From: Symsagittifera roscoffensis
Lineage: Eukaryota > Xenacoelomorpha > Acoela > Convolutidae
Length of the DNA: 64,000 nt
Direction: 5' to 3'
Assembly (NCBI RefSeq): GCF_963678635.1
Contig: NC_087070.1
Location: 26,344,007 to 26,408,006 of the forward strand
Shown piece by piece: positions 55,401-64,000 of this stretch. Under the pieces are notes generated by a model that was given only the letters and a program-made list of their open reading frames with translations, did not search any database and had not been told where the DNA came from. The translations under genes were made by a program, and so were the position numbers. Position 1 is the stretch's first letter; the number at the start of each line of letters is the position of its first letter.

Positions 55401-55500
55401 GACTAAAAAATAAGCTGGTCAAAATATTTCAAAATCCTGATGAAAAACGCAAACCAGATCGTTTTTTTTTAAAACGATATGTAGCAAAAGGAGTTTCACA
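52421..55500 (+). mobile_element. Decayed LINE, array unit 3 (longest)
   Basis: 5' block at 52421-53110; APE-type endonuclease relic at 53440-53870 (YSSYRSDRKLTGNRSHNGGV, WALVVQMKV); linker with FDRMSEKMYKHLINLLP; RT relic at 55090-55314 (LLGPLLFSIFINDLSDVLQF, FIYAEDSKF). YAED replaces the catalytic YADD. This gives the family's full order. Confidence 0.74.
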
Positions 55501-56430
55501 GAAATTTAAATAAGGTTAAAACAAATCAATGGTTCTACCAATATAAATTAATTGAATAGTCGTGTTTTAACATGTGTCGCAGCGAAAACATTTTGCAAGT
55601 ACGGTTAACAACAAATCATTCCATTTAACCAACAAAAACAATTGATGGCCCGGCCTGTAGCCTCAACCTAATCCAGACAAAAAGCTCGAAACTTGTTTCA
55701 AGTTATCGCTGGTGGCAAATCATCTGCTTAGAAAAGATGAATTCTTCAACCCCGTGGGGCTCAAAAACAGTCTTTTCAACTTAGTGTGGTCTCAACAAAT
55801 GGGGAAAAATGATCAACGCAAATCTGTGCACATGAAAGCTCAAGTAATCAGAAGGTCGAAAGTATCATAGTAACCGAGGATACAGTCAGGATCCAGACAA
55901 AATTTTAAGATTTTTCTAAATATGAAAGATTAAAGTATAATGTGGCTTGAAACAAAGTGAGTAAGATGATTGGCAATCAAGCCAACCTGATTGAGAAAAC
56001 TAATATCTGCACAGAATGATTCAAAAAAGCTGAACTGATATGCAGCTACAGGTCCATCATATACTTAAATAAGGCTGTGTTTTTATTTGCTTGGCTCTGA
56101 GAATAAAAAACTTCTTCGAAACTAGTTCACCGATAATGCTAAGAACACAGCCAGCGTTCGCAAACTGTGTTAAGAGGGAGATTCTCTGCGTAAGAAAAGT
56201 ACGTAACCTGTGTTTCTCGGTACATGAACTCAAGATATTACAAAAAAATTTCAGAAAAAATCCAGTGCTAGAGCCGGAGGCAACTGAATTTCAAAAGCTA
56301 TGAGTGGAAAATTATATCCAACAAAAATTAAATTTCTTTATATGTCAGAGTTTCGATCTTCCGCCCCGACATGGGCCGTCCTGGGGTAAGAACCGAGCCT
56401 ACGCGTTTTCTACTAGGCGCTAGTGAGTCA
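55501..56430 (+). mobile_element. Start of a fourth LINE unit and unclassified DNA
   Basis: The 5' block of the LINE family recurs at 55501-55760 with a deletion, ending near the GATGGCCCGGCCTGTAGCC word. The rest (to 56430) is unclassified. Confidence 0.5.
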
Positions 56431-56960
56431 AATACCGTTACATCCCACAAGAGTTGGCTACCAACAGCCCATCTAATTCTGATCTGTCCTGTGGAGAAGT
56501 CGTGGCTGTAAAACAGAAGGAATAAGAGTGGAAGCGAGTTTGCTTTATAAAAGCATTCAAGTCTGAATGCCTAGAGAATCTCCCTGCACTTTTGAAACAA
56601 GATAGACCATGCCATCCATCTTCGGTTACATCTTTTCCACAAAAGCACCTGTTTCTCACAAATGTTTGAACCTAAGCGGATTCCAATTGCAATTCTAAGC
56701 TGCTGATTCGACTATTTCAATCTTAGAATTTTACACGGTATGATATTCAACCATTGCGATCCGAACTTATCCTGGTAAGTATTGAACTATTTTATATCAA
56801 TAGGTTCTTGTTTCAAAATCATAAAATTGATAGATTGCTTTATCAAAAATGGGCTCAAACTTTTTTTGGATTTCGTTTTCCGGAGATACTTCACATTTTG
56901 CTGAATCAAACCAAAGTTGTAATTCATCGTTATATGTACCATCCTCGTGCTAGCGAGTAA
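56430..56960 (-). pseudogene. Retroelement C-terminal CxCG-domain relic, copy 1 of a ~530-bp tandem duplication
   Basis: Minus strand: [20 protein letters not shown] then [16 protein letters not shown], matching the recalled 'CxCG...H.LSC..SAGR..RH..lN' domain of RT-linked proteins. The block 56430-56960 is repeated at 56965-57460. Confidence 0.65.
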
Positions 56961-56964
56961 ACTG

Positions 56965-57460
56965 CTGTTACATCCCACTACAGCTTGTAACAAACAGCCC
57001 ATGAGACGAGCATCAAACCGTCTGGTCGGTTCTGACCTGTCCTGTGGAGGTGTCGTGGCTCTAAAATAGAAAGAAGTGAGTGGAGGCAAGAACTTGCTGT
57101 AAAAAGCAATTCACATTGGATTGACCAGAGGATCTCCCTGCTCTTTTGAGACAAAATAGGCCATGCCGTCCAACTTCGGTTACATCTTTCCAGCAAATGC
57201 ATATTTGTTTTTCACAAATTTTTGAACCTACGCGGAAACCAAAAGCATTTCTAAGCTACTGTTTTGACGATTTCAATCTTAGATTTTTTTCATGGTATGA
57301 CATTCAACCATTGCAATCGCAAACGATCCAGGTAATTACCAATTTTTTTTCCAGTAGTGTCTATTATCAAAACAATTTGTGAAGTTTCTCTATCAAAACT
57401 GGGCTCCGTTCATTTTTTGGATTTCGTTTTCCGGAGCTATTTCACATTTTGCTGAATCTA
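56965..57460 (-). pseudogene. Same relic, copy 2 of the tandem duplication
   Basis: The minus strand keeps GRHGL and QNRPDGLMLVSWA-like words in broken frames. The DNA matches 56430-56960 (for example TACATCCCAC, CTGTCCTGTGGAG, GGTTACATCTTT and TTCACATTTTGCTGAATC). Confidence 0.62.
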
Positions 57461-58930
57461 TCTAATGCATCACTACATGCGTGCTCCAAACCAAACTTTC
57501 CCTGAAGGTAATTTTCGCTCCTACTGCTGACACTACAAAAGTGGGTAAAGCTAGTATGAGAGCGGAAAAACATCCAAGCGAACATTGGCTGCCGGGAGAA
57601 CTGCTGGCACAAATTGGCTCTAATTTTTACATTTTTTACATTACATAATGAGTTTCCCAAAAATTGATCGTATCTTTCCAAAAACTTCCCGTGCAAGAAA
57701 CAAGGATAAGAGCTATTTTTCATTTTTAGCGACAATGTTTGCCTATAGAGGAGCCCAAGATTACAAGGTCTTCCTTGGAGTGAACTTTTAATTGAAAATA
57801 TGTTTTGAAAATGACCTATTATTGTTTTGTACTACGTGCTTGTGGTCTGTCCTAGAAAACATAGCTCACATTTTTTTGTGATTAACCTTAGACTATAGCG
57901 TTTTTTTGATTTCAGGTTATTTCTAAGATCTCCGAGCCCTATATTGTAGTCGTGGGCTAGGTTTATTCAATCTAAATACCAAGCTTTTTTTCTGGTTCAA
58001 GCTTTTTTACTAGCGTCTGTTTGTTTCAGCAAAAAGCGGTTGATGACTGAGCTCACTTTTTTGTCTTCCGTCCTCCGACATAATGATGAAATTTCCGTAA
58101 AAATCTAACTCAGTTTACAGTAGGCGCAATGAGTGTTGTTGTACAACTCCAAGCGGTCCAAAAAAACGTGATTTTGCATAGTTTCCCTTTTCAGCGAATG
58201 AAATGCATTACTTAAATCTAATGAAATGCAACTAAAGTATAACTGAGCACCTCGGTTTGTCATCACGCGCTATCAATTTTCTAAAGTGTGCATCAATTTG
58301 AGCTCCTCGTTTTGCACCAAATTCTACCTGAAAACTCCCCAAAAAAGTGTAGCTCTGCGAGACCGTTGCTTCCTACGCATTTAGACGCGATGCGTCTGAG
58401 CGTGTTATCAATGGCAATTGTTCGCAAACCTCCATCTAATTTTATGAGGGCTATGAAATTTGCTCCAAAAAAAAGTCTTGCTGTTTGGGTGCTTTACCTT
58501 AACTTCTAAGATTTAGAAGCTAAGTAAGCGATTTCAAGAAATTGAGCCTCGCATTTCCGTCTGATTCACTAATAAAATGTCTGCAAATTTGGGGAACATT
58601 CTTGTCTGGACAGCTTCCAAATCTTTCGAAAAAAACATAATTGCTTCACACACCTGGAACTCAAGTACTAGCAAGGTTTTCCGGGTTTGGGGCATTTCTA
58701 CCAGAGTTTTTGGGCATTTAGATATCATTTTTTCATATTAGGAATTAAAAAAGATGCAATATTGTCATCTGAAGGGCCAACCTTATACCTCCTGTTTTTT
58801 TACCCTATCGTGCTTGCTGCTGATTAGCTTGTTTCTCTGCTCGAGGTATGTCTGGGGGAGCTTGACCCTTGAGGAAAGGGTTTAGGCAGTGAAAGAGTTT
58901 TGGCTCTTATTTTTTTGTTTCTTATAGAGC
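57461..58930. other. Probable body of the same decayed minus-strand retroelement
   Basis: No motif is clear. Position suggests it held the RT domain between the N-terminal piece at 58931-59200 and the C-terminal relic at 56430-57460 (inference). Confidence 0.35.
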
Positions 58931-59200
58931 TCATAATTGTCGTTTGCCTACGAATTTTTTTTTGTGTTGCTCAAAGAAAAATAGGACGGACATCAGAAAA
59001 ATCTGCCAAAAAGTAAAATTTTCTACATTGTAGAAAATAACATTCATTTTTGCCAAAATACTTCCTTCCAAGGGAACACGCGTTTCCTTAGGTACTTTCC
59101 TGAGCATTCGAACATTAGAAATGGCTCTATTTATGTAATTTTCTAGCGCTAGGTCCTCACCAATTGAAGCATTATTGACAGGTTTCACATTAACACACAT
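58931..59200 (-). pseudogene. Retroelement RT N-terminal region relic
   Basis: RAISNVRMLRKVPKETRVPL resembles the 'v+.vPK..R' pre-RT region that I recall in the same RT family as the CxCG and endonuclease-like relics. It sits upstream (minus strand) of 56430-57460. Tentative. Confidence 0.4.
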
Positions 59201-59438
59201 AGGAGAAAAAAGCCACTGGATGTTCTTTGAGTCGCTAATTTATATTAGAAGAATTGAACAGTTTGAATATGATAACAATTCCCAGATATATTTGAACAAT
59301 TGATATGATACTAATTAGAACAACAATCACATCAAATCCAATTTAAAATTCCTGAATGTTCCAAGCATTGTTGTTTTTATCTTTATCTTGACGGCGCGGC
59401 GTAAGGGTTGAGAAAAAGAAATTTGACTCGACCCAAAC

Positions 59439-60724
59439 TGACTGAAATAACCCAAAAAAATAAAATTAGAATTTTACTGGACACAAGGGGACTGAACTAG
59501 TCCTAATAACTGAGTTGCGACTGAAAAAACTCATAATAACAGGCCAAGAACTCCTTCCCCAGACCAGACACCTATTTGACTATCCTGTCTCTCAAATCCC
59601 TGAAAGTGCGATCGACAAACAGGCAAAAACATTAAATTTATCACATCTATGTAATAAATTCATCACAAAAATATTTTTATCACAATAATAAGTTTATCTT
59701 AGGGTTTTGTGGTTTTCGAAACAGTAGGAGTGTATGAAAGACATTCTGAGGAGATGCGAACTGGTAGCCGTGTTATAAGATATTTTCTGAAAAATCACTG
59801 CAAGAACAACAGCATAAAAGTTTTGACCTTCTGGTTTACCTAATGACAGATAAAAAGAAAAAAACAGGGGTTAACTGAAATAGACTCTTCCGTCATGCGA
59901 CGGTCCGTGCTCATGATGGATAGGGTCATACCAACGCTATATAATTACATCGGCAATTTTTTAAGAATAAATCAAATCGGTTTTAAAGCATCCAGAGGAT
60001 TGTCAGTTGAAAAATACGCTCATCGATTATAGTGCTGATAGAATTATCTGCTTCGTTTTGATTTTGAGGTTTTTGAAACCCGCTGAGGCAGAGGATTGCA
60101 CTCTTCAGAAGAGAAAAACTCATTTAGTTTCTCATGTTCTTTTTGTGTCGGAGTTTGATTCGTTCTTTTTTTCGCTTAAGTTCTTTGCTAGTTACTATAC
60201 GATTCTGTAGAGCACGGTGATGCTCCTCCAGTACAAGCAAAAATTAGTGGAATGAAGCTGCTATGTTCCATAACAAGAATTTTTTGTTTGTATTTATGTT
60301 TTAACATTTTATGATGTTTGTAGGCGTCAGATGTACTTTTTTGGTAGAATTTAGCATGGTGGCCAAAAATGTTTACATGAAAATGTTTTATGAGTCGACC
60401 TCCCCAGATTCCACTTGCCTTAATATCAAGTGGAGCGCCATATTCAGTACTGGTTGTTTTGTTGTGAGCTCTTTCGCGTTCCAATGATTGAAGTTTTGGC
60501 TCTATCTCAACATTATGGCTTATTTCACCCACGAAAGTCGCCAAAGTATCACGACATTCATTATGTCTTAGGCAAGTGTATCCACCTTTGCGGATTTGTA
60601 GAGATTGAGTCAATGTAAATGGTTGTCCTTATGAGCATGTATGAGGAGCTGTTGGTGGTTTCCATCCATATCTCAGATGTAAATCATCTTTAAACTCTGA
60701 TTTTTTGAGGGAAAATTTGCATTT
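59439..60724. repeat. Direct repeat copy 1 (at least 1.28 kb, near-identical)
   Basis: Starts TGACTGAAATAACCC and recurs at 62714 to the window end. Differences by eye are sparse, so the duplication is recent. The unit length is about 3.28 kb. Confidence 0.9.
60188..60613 (-). pseudogene. Restriction-endonuclease-like C-terminal domain of an RT element, copy 1
   Basis: Minus strand: LRHNECRDTLATFVGEISHN, VEIEPKLQSLERE, GAPLDIKASGIWGG and VMEHSSFIPLIFACTGGASP. This matches the 'RHN.+RD..a.ll.Ev...v..EP.LQpL' family recalled from RT-associated proteins; the D-x-K in LDIKA is the likely nuclease core. Open over 141 codons, truncated at both ends. Confidence 0.75.
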
Positions 60725-61133
60725 TTTTAGGTGTAGCACGCTTAGCCTGCTCGATGCTCCTTTCTTTGATTGATGCTAGATTTATTGTTAGCTTTTTCCC
60801 TATGTTCAGTTTTCCATAATCTTAAACTTTTTTGAGAATGCGTTATTCTGTTTCTCAGATTTGGTATTTCTATTTGTCTGAGTTTGTTCCGTTTCAGCTA
60901 TTTCCAGATCACTGTTTTCTAACGAATCACAAAAGGCACGTGATTACTCATCATAACTGGAAAAGACCGCTTTACTGAGGAGGTCATATTCTCCAAATTT
61001 TTGGTGGTAATGCAAAAGGACTGCGATCGTTATCGGTTATATGCTTTTTACCAGTATTACCAAGAAATAGCTGCTGTCTTACGTTTTTTCTCAATTTTGA
61101 TTATTTTTTTAAATGCTTCCTGAGTTGTTCTGG

Positions 61134-61661
61134 TTAGCTTAAATTATTTTGAAATCTTTTCGTGTTTTGAGAGTACGCATGTTGTGATGATGTTTGAGCT
61201 ATTTTGGGAAGCTTTTTTGTATAGGTAGTTTTATTTTCCATTTCCCTTTCTCCGTTTTCCTTGCATGCTGATGTTGTTCGTATAATCAATCCAAAGACTC
61301 TAAAACCATCTACCGTTGTCATATTTGTGCCAATGATTACCTTTATGGCGTTTTTGTTATGGTTTTTTTTTATTTTGAATTGAAATTTGAAAGGCTTAAC
61401 TTTATCGCCGAAAGCCTTTCCGTGCAAATCCAGATTGTCGAAATTTGCTCCGGGTTTCTTAAGATCACCTGCAGCTTTTCCGTTATCTTCCAACCATTTT
61501 TGAATGACATTTGGTTTCTGCAGGAGCTGGAACATTGGGATTATCCCTATTCCGTACATAATAATTGCGAAGGGATCAGCTTGTGTTGTGCTTTCAGTAG
61601 ATGTCAAAACTGAGTTGTTGACATAGATTTTAGGGATGTTTATTTGAATGGACAAGCGCAA
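61134..61661 (-). pseudogene. Reverse transcriptase palm relic of the same element
   Basis: TTQADPFAIIMYGIGIIPMF is the 'TTQGDPLAM.MYA.gilPLi' RT block, WLEDNGKAAGDL corresponds to the catalytic W/YADD box (here LEDN, so catalytically dead), and KLPKIAQTSSQHAY matches the downstream thumb. It lies upstream (minus strand) of the C-terminal domain at 60188-60613. Confidence 0.76.
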
Positions 61662-62713
61662 TTTGTAGTGCTGGACAAAGGACTTCTTTATTTTAGAGCA
61701 AATTCTCTTTTGAGCAGGTTGAAGGCATTTTCTGCATCAATAATTGGTATAGTGTCAGTTTCCGGTTTCTCAAACTCGTTCCTCAAGCTGTGGATAGCAT
61801 ATTTGTGACATTCGACAGGAAATGCATGGCAGCAACTAAATCTTATCTGCAAGAGGTCAAGGGGAAAACTGGCTTTTTTAATTGATTAGTTGTGCTAATC
61901 AATCAGTTGAACCAATTGGGAGATGTTGGTTTCGTCTGACATAAAAAATTTGAAAAATTTGATCGGTCGTAAAGACACGTCACGACCTTGAGATTTGGCG
62001 ACAACTGAAAAACCGGGAAAAACAAAGATTTACAAGGATTTTCGCAAAAGAAAACAAGACGTAGAAGAGATTATAGCGAGCGACAGAAAATGTATACATC
62101 AATATGCGAAGAGTGCTCCGAGTTGTAACGATTGTACAGCTACAATCGTTACCGAGCAATTCTCGAGAATCCGGAGGGCTATTGGGAAGATCTGCCTCCC
62201 TTCCTGGTTGCCAAGAGGACAGCTATTCGACCGGATTCAAGAATCCAGGAGTGTTTCGGGGAAGACTGTAAATACTTGTTTTTAACAATTTTATTTTCGT
62301 GGAAAGTCTTGAACTGAATTTAATTAACATCTAATCATTTTTTCAGAAAATGAGAAGCTAGGAGTTGGGGGAAAGGTTTGATCCATGTCCGATGGATTTG
62401 ATAATTTTTATCTACTGAACAAAAACAATAACTAAAATACAAAATAGGTACTTGCGCTTTTTTCTAGAAGTGTTCTCGTGGTTTGGGATTACTGAGGCCA
62501 ATCCATGAGCCTACTAATTTTGCAATTAAACTTGTTAACTTGCGAGGTCTGGCTGATAGCCTTTAAGTTGTAACGACTCTGCCGAACCGATGTTAATGGA
62601 TCACACAAGGAACTGGTTTTGTTAGAGACGCTTAAAAGCACGTGAAGTTGTATTTAGATGCTAGCCAGTCGAATGTTACATTCATAATTATATGGCGCTT
62701 CTGGGTTTTAAAG
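61662..62713. other. 5' part of the minus-strand retroelement unit
   Basis: No recognisable domain. It lies between the RT relic and the next tandem copy. Confidence 0.35.
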
Positions 62714-64000
62714 TGACTGAAATAACCCAAAAAAAAAAGTTAGAATTTTACTGGACACAAGGGGACTGAACTAGTCCTAATAACTGAGTTGCGACTGAAA
62801 AAACTCATAATAACAGGCCAAGAACTCCTTCCCCAGACCAGACACCTATTTGACTATCCTGTCTCTCAAATCCCTGAAAGTGCGATCGACAAACAGGCAA
62901 AAACATTAAATTTATCACATCTATTTAATAAATTCATCACAAAAAGGATTTTATCACAATAATAAGTTTATCGCAGGGTTTTGTGGTTTTCGTAACAGTA
63001 GGAGTATATGGAAGACATTCTGAGGAGATGCGAACTGGTAGCCGTGTTATAAGATATTTTCTGAAAAATCACTGCATGAACAACAACATAAAAGTTTCTG
63101 ACCTTCTGGTTTACCTAATGACAGATAAAAAGAAAAAACAGGGGTTAACTGAAATAGACTCTTCCGTCATGCGACGGTCCGTGCTCAGGATGGATAGGGT
63201 CATACCAACGCTATATAATTACATCGGCAATTTTTTAAGAATAAATCAAATCGGTTTTAAAGCATCCAGAGGATTGTCAGTTGAAAACTACCCTCATCGA
63301 TTATAGTGCTGATAGAATTGTCTGCTTCGTTTTGATTTTGAGGTTTTTGAAACCCGCTGAGGCAGAGGATTGCACTCTTCAGAAGAGAAAAACTTATTTT
63401 GTTTCTCATGTTCTTTTTGTGTCGGAGTTTGATTCGTTCTTTTTTTCGCTTAAGTTCTTTGCTAGTTACTATACGGTTCTGTAGAGCACGGTGATGCTCT
63501 TCCAGTACACGCAAAAATTAGTGGAATGAAGCTGCTGTGTTCCATAACAAGAATTTTTTGTTTGTATTTATGTTTTAACACTTTTATGATGTTTGTAGGC
63601 GTCAGATGTACTTTTTTGGTAGAATTTAGCATGGTGGCTAAAAATGTTTACATGAAAATGTTTTATATGAGTCGACCTCCCCAGATTCCACTTGCCTTAA
63701 TATCAAGTGGAGCGCCATATTCAGTACTGGTTGTTTTGTTGTGAGCTCTTTCGCGTTCCAATGATTGAAGTTTTGGCTCTATCTCAACATTATGGCTTAT
63801 TTCACCCACGAAAGTCGCCAAAGTATCACGACATTCATTATGTCTTAGGCAAGTGTATCCACCTTTGCGGATTTGTAGAGATTGAGTCAATGTAACTGGT
63901 TGTCCTTATGAGCATGTATGAGGAGCTGTTGGTGGTTTCCATCCATATCTCAGATGTAAATCATCTTTAAACTCTGATTTTTTGAGGGAAAATTTGCATT
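62714..64000. repeat. Direct repeat copy 2, running off the right edge
   Basis: Matches 59439-60724 base for base over most of its length. The repeat continues at the last base of the window. Confidence 0.9.
63472..63890 (-). pseudogene. Restriction-endonuclease-like C-terminal domain, copy 2
   Basis: Same domain as 60188-60613 (LRHNECRDTLATFVGEISHN, GAPLDIKASGIWGG). A 2-bp insertion near 63665 (TTTATATGAG against TTTATGAG) shifts the frame after GGRLI. The RT part of this copy must lie beyond the window. Confidence 0.75.

Noticed and set aside
59439..64000. LTR retrotransposon with 1.28-kb LTRs at 59439 and 62714
   Set aside because: The repeats contain coding relics of a retroelement C-terminus, and the space between them holds the RT of the same unit, so this is a tandem duplication and not a pair of LTRs.

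Overview
The window is animal nuclear DNA: AT-rich, with spliced genes and dense mobile-element debris. The clearest host gene is the 5' part of an MDH1B-like (malate dehydrogenase 1B) gene on the minus strand. Its first four exons lie at 6301-6167, 4441-4310, 1953-1650 and 1337-1197, all with consistent splice phases. MDH1B is an animal gene, and TTAGGG-like repeats occur at 37.9 kb. I cannot name the phylum.

Layout. 1-6301 holds MDH1B, with two short hAT-type MITEs in intron 1 and a third just upstream; all three have perfect 8-bp target duplications. 6.4-8.0 kb is repeats. 8.44-12.5 kb is a decayed partial duplication of the MDH1B exon 2 region, split by a 3.2-kb G-poor insertion that carries an unrecognised broken gene.

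The centrepiece, 12638-35025 (22,388 bp), is a Polinton/Maverick (adintovirus-like) element. It has AGT...ACT ends, terminal inverted repeats of about 245 bp and a perfect 6-bp target duplication (GCGTTC). It encodes a three-exon protein-primed-type PolB with an N-terminal zinc-finger region, a retroviral-type integrase, a packaging ATPase, an adenain-like protease, a double jelly-roll major capsid protein, a penton-like minor capsid protein, a PX-like basic core protein, and several small or unknown proteins, two of them possibly PC4-like. The protease-capsid-core-penton-integrase block is tandemly duplicated (22181-26430 and 26431-30592). The two copies have different lesions, and neither has an intact major capsid gene. 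PolB also carries a frameshift at an A8 run, and an exonuclease-like gene has an in-frame stop. The element looks structurally complete but recently inactivated.

Just outside the right end, 35590-37075 holds a much older plus-strand relic of a second Polinton (penton, PX, MCP). Beyond it are a palindromic GAGCGGTTT minisatellite, a hairpin, TTAGGG-like repeats and one orphan exon-like segment (39773-39926). The rest is retroelement wreckage: a duplicated Penelope-like RT relic (40.6-45.2 kb), a head-to-tail array of decayed APE/RT LINEs (48.2-55.8 kb), and minus-strand relics of an RT family with a CxCG and restriction-endonuclease-like C-terminus, including a near-identical direct repeat of at least 1.28 kb that runs off the right edge.

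All homology calls are made by eye from recalled family motifs. No database search or alignment was run.
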